NCBI GenBank assembly: GCA_937907055.1
Contig: CALCTW010000042.1
Span: 1 to 21,289, forward strand
Direction: 5' to 3'
Source: an uncultured Clostridia bacterium
GTDB lineage: Bacteria > Bacillota > Clostridia > Christensenellales > Aristaeellaceae
Length of the DNA: 21,289 nt
How positions within the stretch are numbered: the first letter of the stretch is position 1; each line of letters opens with the position of its first letter. The notes under the pieces were generated by a model that had not been told where the DNA came from, did not search any database, and saw only the letters and a list, made by a program, of their open reading frames with translations. Below are positions 8,387 through 15,487 of the stretch, one piece after another. A program made the position numbers and the translations under genes.

Positions 8387-8415
8387 TTGAAATCACTTGA
8401 AGGTTAACATAAAAT
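8387..8415 (+). promoter_or_regulatory. Promoter of the ABC exporter operon (TTGAAA, 17 nt, TAAAAT)
   Basis: The hexamers are spaced ideally. CTTGAA occurs twice, 10 bases apart, so the -35 region is a short direct repeat and could hold a regulator. The AT-rich context contrasts with the genes around it. Confidence 0.55.
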
Positions 8416-8440
8416 GACTTTGTATGCTTTTTTGAGATCA

Positions 8441-8457
8441 AGCCCTCGCGGAGGGCT
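8441..8457 (+). repeat. Leader hairpin before the ABC exporter operon
   Basis: AGCCCTC-GCG-GAGGGCT is a perfect 7-bp stem in the predicted leader. A 5-bp stem (AAACG/CGTTT) followed by a T run comes directly after it, so the pair could act as a weak attenuator. This is inferred from base pairing alone. Confidence 0.4.
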
Positions 8458-8501
8458 TAAACGCGACGTTTTTGGGGAGAAACGCCGTTGAAAGGAAAAA
8501 T

Positions 8502-10241
8502 ATGAAGCTGATACTCCGGTATATGAAACAGGTGAAATGGCGCATCCTGTTTGGGATGTTCATCAAATTCCTGGGAACGATGACCGAACTGATGGTGCCG
8601 TATGTGATGGAGCACCTGATCGATAACGTGGCGCCGAACAAGGAAATGGGGGCCATTCTGCTGTGGGGCGCCATCATGCTGCTGCTGGTGTTTGTTACGC
8701 GTGTGCTGAATGTGACGGCCAACCGCCGCGCTGTGCGCACCGCGCAGCACTGTACCTATGATCTGCGGCAGGAGCTTTTCTTCCGCACCCTGTGCCTTTC
8801 CGGCAATCAGGTGGATCAGATCGGCCTGCCCTCGCTGATCTCCCGCATGACCAGTGACAGCTATAATGTGCAGAATTTTATCCGCATGTTCCAGACCATG
8901 GGCATCCGCGGCCCCATCATCCTGCTGGGCGGCATCTGTGTAACGCTCACCATGGATGTAGGTCTGGCGGCCATCCTGTGCATCCTCGCGCCCATCATGA
9001 TCGTGCTGGTCTCCTGGATCAGCATGAAGGGCGTGCCTTTGTATAACAAGGTGCAGCAACGCATGGATGAGATCGTGCGCGTGATGCGCGAAGGTATCAC
9101 AGGCATCCGCGTGGTGAAGGCGCTGTCCAAGGAACAGCACGAGAAGGATCGCTTTGCCGCCGCCAATGACGAAATGACACGGCAGGATCGCCGCGCCGGG
9201 ATCGTAATGGCGCTGCCGGGCCCCCTGCTGACCATGGCGCTCAATATCGGTCTGGTCATCGTTGTGGTGGTGGGCGCGAACCGCGTCAACGCCGGTCTGA
9301 CCAAGCCGGGCGTGATCCTGGCGTTTCTCACCTATTTCAATATGATCCTGAACGGCGTGATGGGCGTGACGAGGATCTTCCTGCAGATGAGCAAGGCCAA
9401 CGCCAGCGCGAACCGTATCGATGAAGTGCTGCAGTGCGGCGAGGATCTGCCGGTGCTGCCGGAAGCGGAAGGCGAAAAGCCCGCGCGGGAGGGCATGATC
9501 GTGTTTGATCATGTGTCCTTTGCCTACGGCGCGGCGGAGCAGCCTGTGAATGAAGAGCGCCGCATGGCGGTGCGGGATATCACCCTGAGCGTGCAAAAGG
9601 GCGGGTCGCTGGGCATCATCGGGGCCACCGGCAGCGGCAAGACCACGCTGATCAATCTGCTGATGCGCTTTTATGATGTGACGAGCGGACACATTTATGT
9701 GAACGGAAAGGATATCCGTACATATGACCGCAACGAACTGAGACGGATGTTCGGCGTGGTGTTCCAGAATGACATGATCTTTGCCGATACGCTGGAGGAG
9801 AATATCGCCTTTGGCCGCACGGCGGATCCGGAGGAGATGCGGCGCGCGCTGCGTGACGCGCAGGCGGCTTTCGTGGATGAATATGAAGATGGTCTGCAGC
9901 ATGAGGCGGCCATCCGCGGCAGCAATTTCTCCGGCGGTCAGCGGCAGCGTCTGCTGATCAGCCGCGCGCTGGCCAAGAAGCCTTAGATTCTCATCCTGGA
10001 CGATGCCTCTTCCGCGCTGGATTACCGCACCGACGCGCAGCTGCGCCATGCCGTGCGCGAGCATTATGCTGACAGCACCACGGTGATCATCGCGCAGCGC
10101 GTGAGCAGCATCATGAGCCTGGATCATATCCTGTACCTTGAAAGCGGATCGGTCGCCGGCTACGGCACGCATGAGGAATTGCTGCGCACCTGTCCGGCAT
10201 ACCGCGCCATCTATGAGGCGCAGATGGGGGAGGGCGCGTGA
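8502..10241 (+). pseudogene. Heterodimeric ABC exporter, first half-transporter, with in-frame TAG at codon 495
   Basis: The full frame is 580 codons: a six-helix exporter membrane domain (about residues 1-320) and a nucleotide-binding domain with Walker A IGATGSGKTT (373-382) and signature FSGGQRQR (476-483). A TAG at 9984-9986 follows the sequence AKKP; the same frame then resumes with Walker B ILILDDASSALD and runs to a TGA. The position usually holds a basic or polar residue, and one base change from AAG or CAG would give TAG. Walker B ends in DD, not DE, and the H-loop reads IIAQR, so this half carries the degenerate ATP site, as in BmrC/BmrD-type exporters. AAGG lies 6 nt before the ATG. 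The next gene starts 1 base after the stop. It may be a pseudogene, a sequence error, or readthrough; truncated at TAG it would lack Walker B and could not function. Confidence 0.85.
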
Positions 10242-10242
10242 T

Positions 10243-12012
10243 ATGGCAGGATTGACATTCTCTCAGAAGCCGCACAATACAAAAGGCACCCTCCGCCGCC
10301 TGCTCTCGTATCTGGGGCAGTATAAGCTCATGATCGCGGCGGTGCTCATTCTTTCCGTGATCGGCAATATCCTTTCCCTGATCGGCCCCGGCATGGCGGG
10401 CAATGCCATCAACGAGGCGGCGGCCGGTGAGGGACAGGTAAACTTTGAACGCGTGGGCTATTACGCCGTGCGTATGTTCATCTGCTATCTGTTCTCCTCG
10501 CTCATCACCATTGCCATCCATGTGCTCATGATGTATGTTTCGCGCTGGATCGGGCGCAAGATGCGCAAGGATGTCTTTGAAAAACTGATGCGCATGAAGG
10601 TGGGCTATTTCGATCGTCATCAGGCCGGTGATATCATCTCCCGTGTGTCGTATGATATCGATGTCATCACCACCTGTGTTTCCACCGATCTTGTACAGAT
10701 CGTGACCAGCGTGGTCACGGTGCTGGGCTCCTTTGTGATGATGATGATCATCTCCCTGCCCATGAGCGCTGTGGTCACCGTCACCATTCCGGTATCCATT
10801 CTGTACACCGTCTATATGCGAAAGAAGACCCGTCCGCTCTACTCCCGCCGCTCTAAGAATTACGGTATCATGAACGGCTTTGTGGAAGAGATGTTCGCCG
10901 GGCAGAAGACCATTCAGGCCTACGCCAATGAGGACCGCACCAATGACCGCTTCCGCACGGTGAACGGCAACGCCGCCGAGGCCTACGGCAATGCCGAGCA
11001 TTACGGCGCTTCCATCGGCCCTACCAATACCGCCATCAATAACCTGACCCTGGCCATCATCGCCACGCTGGGCAGCATTCTGTATATGCTGTATGAAGGC
11101 GTTACGCTGGGCACCATTTCGTCCTTCGTGCTGTACTCCCGCAAGTTCGCGGGCCCGATCAATGAGATCGCCAACGTGATGAACGAGATCTTCTCCGCCA
11201 TTTCCGCGGCGGAGCGTGTGTTTGAACTGCTGGATGAGGAAGAGGAACCCGCGGATGTGCCCGGCGCGCTGCTGCTGAGCGCTGTGCGCGGCGATGTGGA
11301 GATCGATCATGTCTCCTTCGGTTATGATCCCGGACGCATTATCCTGCATGATCTTTCCCTGAACGCGCCCTCCGGCCGCCTGATCGCCATCGTGGGGCCG
11401 ACAGGCGCGGGCAAGACCACCATCATCAATCTGCTGATGCGCTTCTATGACCCGGCTTCGGGCGTGATCCGCGTGGACGGGCATCCCATCTGTGAATGCA
11501 CGCTCGGCAGCCTGCGCGGCGCGTATGCCATGGTGCTGCAGGAGACCTGGGTGTTCCATGGCACCATCTTTGAAAACATCGCCTACGGCCGTGAAAACGC
11601 GACGATGGAGGAAGTGGTGGCTGCCGCCAAAGCCGCGCGCATCCATCACTTCATCATGACGCTGCCGGACGGCTATGAGACGGTGATCAACGAAGAGGGC
11701 ACCAACATCTCCAAGGGTCAGAAGCAGCTGCTCACCATCGCGCGGGCCATGCTGTATGACTGCCGCATGCTCATTCTGGATGAAGCCACCTCCAATGTGG
11801 ATACGGGCACGGAAAAGGAAGTGCAGTCCGCCATGCGTGAGCTGATGAAGGGGAAGACCTGCTTCGTGATCGCGCACCGCCTGTCTACCATCCGCAATGC
11901 CGATCACATCCTCGTGCTGGAGCACGGCGATGTGGTGGAGTCCGGCACGCATGCCGAGCTGATGGCGAAGCAGGGCGCGTACCGCAGGCTGTATTCCGCG
12001 CAGTTTGAGTGA
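10243..12012 (+). CDS. Heterodimeric ABC exporter, second half-transporter (catalytic)
   Basis: A 589-aa half-transporter with an exporter-type membrane domain (about residues 1-330) followed by an ATPase domain. Walker A GPTGAGKTT is near residue 385, the signature is the variant ISKGQKQ (489-495), Walker B MLILDE ends in the catalytic E514, and the switch histidine is H545 in IAHR. Intact Walker B and H-loop with a non-canonical signature is the standard partner of a half with a degenerate ATP site, so this and the preceding gene should form one exporter for lipids, drugs or peptides. GGGAGGG precedes the ATG, which lies 1 base past the upstream TGA, giving tight coupling. The substrate is unknown. 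If the first half is truly dead this subunit would be orphaned. Confidence 0.93.
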   Translation: MAGLTFSQKPHNTKGTLRRLLSYLGQYKLMIAAVLILSVIGNILSLIGPGMAGNAINEAAAGEGQVNFERVGYYAVRMFICYLFSSLITIAIHVLMMYVSRWIGRKMRKDVFEKLMRMKVGYFDRHQAGDIISRVSYDIDVITTCVSTDLVQIVTSVVTVLGSFVMMMIISLPMSAVVTVTIPVSILYTVYMRKKTRPLYSRRSKNYGIMNGFVEEMFAGQKTIQAYANEDRTNDRFRTVNGNAAEAYGNAEHYGASIGPTNTAINNLTLAIIATLGSILYMLYEGVTLGTISSFVLYSRKFAGPINEIANVMNEIFSAISAAERVFELLDEEEEPADVPGALLLSAVRGDVEIDHVSFGYDPGRIILHDLSLNAPSGRLIAIVGPTGAGKTTIINLLMRFYDPASGVIRVDGHPICECTLGSLRGAYAMVLQETWVFHGTIFENIAYGRENATMEEVVAAAKAARIHHFIMTLPDGYETVINEEGTNISKGQKQLLTIARAMLYDCRMLILDEATSNVDTGTEKEVQSAMRELMKGKTCFVIAHRLSTIRNADHILVLEHGDVVESGTHAELMAKQGAYRRLYSAQFE

Positions 12013-12024
12013 TACTCATCTCAG

Positions 12025-12160
12025 ATCAAAAACGCCCGTCCTGCTCGTCTCTTTTCCGCCCCGGCTGTGCTTCAATGCGGTCAACGCAGCGCTGCTGCGC
12101 CTCCCTCCATTCAGCTTTGCCGGAACAAAAAACAGATGTCGCATTTCCGGGCGTTTTGAT
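12025..12160. repeat. Long-range inverted repeat flanking about 110 bases
   Basis: ATCAAAAACGCCCG at the left and CGGGCGTTTTGAT at the right are reverse complements over 13 bases with one extra A on the left. The pair starts 12 bases after the exporter stop codon. It could close a large stem in the 3' end of the exporter mRNA or mark the ends of a small inserted element. Confidence 0.5.
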
Positions 12161-12366
12161 TTGTTCTTCGTATCGTTGGGGGCACGAAATGGTGCGGGCC
12201 GGGTTGTTTTCTCTTTGTCAATAATAGAAAATTGTCGCTTCTTATCTATAAGCAGGTAAAAACAGTATGCGAATACAATACGATTTATACGTATGGTCAG
12301 AAGCGGAAAAAAGGATGGAGTGAGCAATTCCGACAGCTTGTTAAGGACATAGGCGAATAAAAACAG

Positions 12367-12414
12367 GGGTCTGTTATGCGTTGCTTCGCTGTAGGCGCAA
12401 TGCATAGCAGACCC
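12367..12414. repeat. 18-bp stem hairpin, possible minus-strand terminator for the esterase gene
   Basis: GGGTCTGTTATGCGTTGC pairs with GCAATGCATAGCAGACCC over 18 positions, all paired if two G-U pairs are allowed, with a 12-nt loop. On the minus strand the stem is followed by CTGTTTTTATT, so it can work as a terminator for transcription coming from the esterase gene. Its length and loop are more like an intergenic repeat or a structured RNA than an ordinary terminator. Confidence 0.6.
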
Positions 12415-12638
12415 TTTGACATAAAAAAACAAAGAGAAGCGGAAGTGTTTGAGCATCGTGTCAAAGATCACATCGCAGTAAGCAAAATAATCATTTTTGA
12501 ACGCTTTGCTGACAGGAAAACACCGGCAGACGCTGTGGCAGCATAGCCGGCAGATTGAAAATATGCGTTGTGTTTTATAGGGTATAGAAATGGGGGTTAC
12601 AGAGTAACGTTTTGAAAGAGGCGCTGAGTCAGTTATTG

Positions 12639-13541
12639 TTACTCTTTAACCGGCCACAGCAGCGGTAGGGCGAAGTACAGATCCTCCCAGATGGCCTCGT
12701 AGCAATGGTACGCGCCTTCGTGCACAGAGAAGCGCAGATTGCCTTCCGCGCCGGGATCGCTGATGAAGGTCTCGGTCCGCTTCGCCAGCGCGAGCATCTG
12801 CGGCTTCAGATTCGGATAGGCGATATCGTTGGAGCCGGTCATGGCGCAGATGAAGAATTCGGGCGTGCCCTGCGCCTGAACGGCCTTTGTGATCGCGTCC
12901 GCGGTGCCCTCCGGATCGGTACCGCCGCCCAGACGGCCTTTCACCCAGCTGTCACCGCTCATGGGCAGGAAAACGGAGAAGCAGTTCAGGCAATGCATGA
13001 ACACCTCCCATGTGGTCACCGAGCCCATGGAGAAGCCGCCGAACGCGCGGCGCGCGCGGGAAGCCTGAAAGCCTTCCCGGTCTGCTGTTCCGGCATAGGT
13101 GGAAAAACGGCTTTCCACCGCGGGCATCAGATAGCGGATCAGCTCGTCCGGCACATCTCTGACCAGCTCGCCCGAATGCTCCGGCGAGGTATCGGTATCG
13201 TCCGCCGGGTAGAAGGTGGGGGTGACTACGAGGATCGGCTGCAGCTTCTTTTCCATGATCAGGTGATCCAGCAGCCGCCGGAAGATGCCGTCGGGATCGC
13301 CCAGACAGGTGTGATAATTTCCGCCGCCGCCGTGCATCATATAAAAGATATCATACGGCCGCGCGGCGTCATAGCCGAAGGGTGTGTAGACAAGGGCATC
13401 CTTGCCTGTGTCGTCCCCGATGCGGTAGGTGATATGATGAAGCGTTCCGCGTTCTTCTGCTTCTGTTTCATAAGCCTTCGGGAGAGGCTGAATGCGCGGA
13501 TCCGGATCGAACAGACCGGGAGTGAGTAAGCCATACTGCAT
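12639..13541 (-). CDS. CE1-type esterase (feruloyl/acetyl esterase family, alpha/beta hydrolase)
   Basis: A 300-aa alpha/beta hydrolase of the esterase D/CE1 group, whose members remove feruloyl or acetyl groups from plant xylan or hydrolyse similar esters. The oxyanion loop HGGGGN is at residues 70-75, the nucleophile S171 in GGFSMGS, and D239 (GSNDIAY) and H279 (YHCYEAIW) complete the triad. There is no signal peptide, so it acts in the cytoplasm, perhaps on imported feruloylated oligosaccharides; many CE1 enzymes are instead secreted with xylanase modules. The ATG at 13541 is chosen because AGGAGG lies 6 nt upstream; an upstream extension of 38 codons is open but lacks family similarity and would cover the promoter. 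The true substrate is not visible from sequence. Confidence 0.88.
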   Translation of the reverse strand: MQYGLLTPGLFDPDPRIQPLPKAYETEAEERGTLHHITYRIGDDTGKDALVYTPFGYDAARPYDIFYMMHGGGGNYHTCLGDPDGIFRRLLDHLIMEKKLQPILVVTPTFYPADDTDTSPEHSGELVRDVPDELIRYLMPAVESRFSTYAGTADREGFQASRARRAFGGFSMGSVTTWEVFMHCLNCFSVFLPMSGDSWVKGRLGGGTDPEGTADAITKAVQAQGTPEFFICAMTGSNDIAYPNLKPQMLALAKRTETFISDPGAEGNLRFSVHEGAYHCYEAIWEDLYFALPLLWPVKE

Positions 13542-13626
13542 AAGGGGCCTCCTGTGTTGATATTGATCGGAAAAGGCACACAGACGATCGCCTGTGTTCT
13601 TTCGCGTTTGCCGTTCGCTGTGATTG

Positions 13627-13655
13627 ATTATAGCACGGCATCTTTCAGCAGACAA
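13627..13655 (-). promoter_or_regulatory. Esterase promoter (TTGTCT, 17 nt, TATAAT)
   Basis: Read on the minus strand, a perfect -10 and a near-consensus -35 are ideally spaced. The -10 ends about 85 nt before the esterase ATG. No clear operator is seen. Confidence 0.75.
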
Positions 13656-13815
13656 GCAGAGGGACAGCAGAAAGAGAACAAACCGCGAAAACGCGTCTCC
13701 GCCGATAATATCTCATGGTAGATGGGATCCTGAAAATGGTCAGACAGGCTCAGGAAAAAGCGGTTCCGATGCGCTGACATGGTCCGATCGTCCGTTTGAA
13801 AAGTGTGTGAACACA

Positions 13816-13844
13816 ACAAAAAAACTTACCTTTTCGGTAAACTT
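13816..13844 (-). terminator. Rho-independent terminator for the LysR gene
   Basis: On the minus strand AAGTTTACC pairs with GGTAAGTTT (9 bp, two G-U pairs) around GAAAA, and the stem runs into seven Ts. It lies about 75 nt beyond the LysR stop, which separates the LysR transcript from the esterase promoter. Confidence 0.75.
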
Positions 13845-13851
13845 CTTTGCA

Positions 13852-13891
13852 GGAACGCTGTTCCTGATCTGTGTTGGGGAACAAGCGTTCC
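13852..13891. repeat. Inverted repeat between LysR stop and terminator
   Basis: GGAACGCTGTTCC and GGAACAAGCGTTCC pair as 8 + 5 bp with one bulged base and a 13-nt loop. There is no T run next to it. It is likely an extra stem in the 3' untranslated part of the LysR mRNA. Confidence 0.5.
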
Positions 13892-13917
13892 TCTCATTAA
13901 CATGTTGTCATGGATAT

Positions 13918-14784
13918 TCAGCCATTCCTGATCCTGTCAATGAACAGCCTTGCTGCCTTTGAAAAATACGCGTACTTTTTGGTCACGATAAATGCTTCGA
14001 GCTTTACTTCCGTATCAAGCGGAATGAAGCGTAAGTTACGTCCCTCTGTATTCACCAGATCAGCCAGCGTGAAGGCATACCCCAGCCCCTGTTCGACCAT
14101 GTAGGTTGCGTTGGTGATCAGGTTGTAGCTGCCAATGGCATGGAGCATACTCAGATCAACGCCGCCAAGGTCGTGTGTACCGCCCGCAATCTGCGCCGGA
14201 ACCAGGATCGGCAGATCTGCCATTTCATGAAGGGAAATGGCCGTCCGTTCCGCAAGAGAACAATCACCGGGAACAAGCAGACCAAATCGATCGTGCCTGC
14301 CGAGATCTATGTAGTCATATTTTTCATGAAAGAAGGGGCCAAGCAGCAGACCGGCATCCAGCAAGCCTTTGTCCAACCGCTCCAGCACGGCCTCCGCATC
14401 ACCGCTGTAGATATGGAAACGAACGCCGGGATGCTCCTTCTGAATATCCCGCAGCACTGCGCTGATCCTGGCCATGATGTGTGTCTCGCCGCAGCCCAGA
14501 TAGATGTCCCCTGTGATACTGCCTGTATCAGACGTGAATTCCGACTCGATCTTGTTTGTCAGGTCGACCAATTCCTGCGCCCGCGCACGAAACAGCACGC
14601 CGTCTTCTGTCAGCAGCGTGCTTTTATTGGTGCGCTTGAACAGTTTGATGCCCAGCTGCTTTTCCAGCGCGGCGATCTGTGCAGAAAGAGCAGGCTGCGA
14701 AACATGCAGCTCTGCCGCCGCCTTGGTCATGTTCTGTTCTCTGGCAACCACCAGGAAGTATTCTACCAGACGTCCATCCAACAT
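13918..14784 (-). CDS. LysR-family transcriptional regulator
   Basis: A 288-aa LysR-type regulator of normal length. The N-terminal winged helix-turn-helix covers about residues 1-60 (YFLVVAREQNMTKAAAELHVSQPALSAQI read in pieces: MTKAAAELHVSQPALS is the recognition region), and the rest is the two-lobed effector domain. I start at 14784 because GGGAGGT lies 7 nt upstream; an ATG seven codons earlier lies across that site. It is divergent from the redox operon beginning at 14924. The shared 139-base gap holds a perfect palindrome, so by the usual LysR arrangement it probably controls that operon and itself. Its effector cannot be predicted. Confidence 0.92.
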   Translation of the reverse strand: MLDGRLVEYFLVVAREQNMTKAAAELHVSQPALSAQIAALEKQLGIKLFKRTNKSTLLTEDGVLFRARAQELVDLTNKIESEFTSDTGSITGDIYLGCGETHIMARISAVLRDIQKEHPGVRFHIYSGDAEAVLERLDKGLLDAGLLLGPFFHEKYDYIDLGRHDRFGLLVPGDCSLAERTAISLHEMADLPILVPAQIAGGTHDLGGVDLSMLHAIGSYNLITNATYMVEQGLGYAFTLADLVNTEGRNLRFIPLDTEVKLEAFIVTKKYAYFSKAARLFIDRIRNG

Positions 14785-14807
14785 CGAATCTACCTCCCTC
14801 TGCATGT

Positions 14808-14835
14808 ATTATAGCAAATGCGCCATGTTTTGCAA
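14808..14835 (-). promoter_or_regulatory. LysR gene promoter (TTGCAA, 16 nt, TATAAT)
   Basis: A perfect -10 hexamer on the minus strand lies 23 nt before the LysR ATG; the -35 is partial. The short leader leaves room for little more than the ribosome-binding site. The palindromic operator begins 10 bases upstream of the -35, a position suited to autoregulation. Confidence 0.6.
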
Positions 14836-14844
14836 TAAGAAATC

Positions 14845-14861
14845 CTGATTGCAGCAATCAG
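14845..14861. promoter_or_regulatory. Palindromic LysR operator candidate
   Basis: CTGATTGC-A-GCAATCAG is a perfect 8-bp inverted repeat in the divergent gap. It contains ATTGC...GCAAT, and TTGCAAT occurs again 10 bases to the left, inside the LysR -35 region. LysR proteins typically bind an interrupted palindrome of this size about 40-60 bases before the target promoter; here a -10-like TATAAC for the operon is at 14900-14905, with no good -35, as expected for an activator-dependent promoter. Confidence 0.6.
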
Positions 14862-14923
14862 AACTGTGTATTTTACAGATAACAGAAAATCGCTTACACT
14901 ATAACCGGAAAGGATGATGCAGG

Positions 14924-15160
14924 ATGGAACAAAGCATGGAGCAGCGGCTGCGCTGTTATTTGAAAGACTGCGGCTGTTCTGCAGAGCAGGCTGCCGAATA
15001 TCTGAAGATGGCTGCATCCGGCAATGCGCGGGATCAGCTGATCTTTATGAAGCGACAGCGGAATATGGTCATGGACCGGCTGCATACTGCTGCAAGACAG
15101 GTGGACTGCATCGATTATGTGATACGCGAACTGGAACAGGAGGTCAATCATCATGGCTGA
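14924..15160 (+). CDS. Small conserved-looking protein at the head of the redox operon
   Basis: A 78-aa protein with a cysteine pair (CGC, residues 17-19), a basic helical middle (FMKRQRNMVMDRLHTA) and an acidic amphipathic C-terminus (DCIDYVIRELEQEV) likely to form a coiled coil. It resembles short proteins that I remember beside redox genes in gut Clostridia, but I cannot assign a function. Support for a real gene: AAAGGA 9 nt before the ATG, first position behind the LysR-controlled promoter, and an 8-base overlap of its stop with the next gene's start. It has no signal peptide or membrane helix. It might be a small regulator or a subunit of a neighbour. Confidence 0.72.
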   Translation: MEQSMEQRLRCYLKDCGCSAEQAAEYLKMAASGNARDQLIFMKRQRNMVMDRLHTAARQVDCIDYVIRELEQEVNHHG

Positions 15161-15485
15161 CAAGATCATTCAGACCGCAGGTCGGGCTCAGCTCGGCGAC
15201 TTTGCACCGGAGTTTGCCCATTTTAATGACGACGTTCTCTTTGGTGAGAACTGGAACAACAGAGATATCGACCTGAAAACCCGCTGCATCATTACCGTTG
15301 TGGCCCTGATGTCATCAGGCATTACGGATTCATCGCTGACCTATCACCTGCAAAACGCCAAAGCTAACGGCGTGACCAAAGCTGAGATCGCGGCGATCGT
15401 GACGCATGTGGCGTTCTATGCCGGATGGCCCAAGGCATGGGCTGTGTTCCGGCTTGCAAAAGAAGTATGGAACGAGGAGGAATGA
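15153..15485 (+). CDS. Carboxymuconolactone decarboxylase-like protein
   Basis: A 110-aa protein of the CMD family: LKTRCIITVVALMSSG, then YHLQNAKANGVTKAEI and THVAFYAGWPKAWAVF. The fold is shared by 4-carboxymuconolactone decarboxylase and the AhpD peroxidase partner. The CxxC redox pair of AhpD is absent; the only cysteine is C45, while H65, the position of the family's conserved histidine, is kept. It is therefore not an AhpD-type peroxidase, and its substrate is unknown. GGAGG precedes the ATG by about 9 nt within the upstream gene, and the stop overlaps or abuts the reductase start, so the genes are translationally coupled. In many Clostridia this family travels with oxidoreductases and flavodoxins, as here. 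Confidence 0.88.
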   Translation: MADKIIQTAGRAQLGDFAPEFAHFNDDVLFGENWNNRDIDLKTRCIITVVALMSSGITDSSLTYHLQNAKANGVTKAEIAAIVTHVAFYAGWPKAWAVFRLAKEVWNEEE

Positions 15486-15487
15486 AC

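Larger units (their letters stand above)
12013..12638. other. 626-base non-coding stretch between exporter operon and esterase gene
   Basis: No convincing gene is seen. A minus-strand frame covers about 450 bases but has no ribosome-binding site, no family resemblance, and runs through two inverted repeats. The stretch is AT-richer than its neighbours, especially in its middle and right parts, and holds a long-range inverted repeat and a strong 18-bp hairpin that are listed separately. It may contain a decayed mobile or intergenic repeat, or an untranslated RNA. Confidence 0.5.

Noticed and set aside
9984..9986. Pyrrolysine insertion at the exporter TAG
   Set aside because: Nothing in the window (pyl genes, methylamine methyltransferase) supports it; kept only as one outcome of the wider TAG check.
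8457..10172. 571-codon minus-strand frame opposite the first exporter subunit
   Set aside because: A shadow of the exporter gene. It did prompt a check of whether the plus-strand gene was real; the motifs confirm it is.
10111..11952. 613-codon minus-strand frame opposite the second exporter subunit
   Set aside because: Same His/Gly/Asp-rich shadow composition; the plus strand encodes a clear ABC protein.
12016..12471. 151-codon minus-strand frame in the large intergenic region
   Set aside because: No Shine-Dalgarno site, no recognisable domain, and it passes through the 18-bp hairpin and both arms region of the inverted repeat.
12705..13529. 274-codon plus-strand frame opposite the esterase
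   Set aside because: The minus strand has the full CE1 catalytic triad, a promoter and AGGAGG; the plus frame has none of these.
15482..15487. ATG two codons before the chosen start of the aldo/keto reductase
   Set aside because: It directly abuts the GGAGG site, leaving no spacing; the next ATG is ideally placed.
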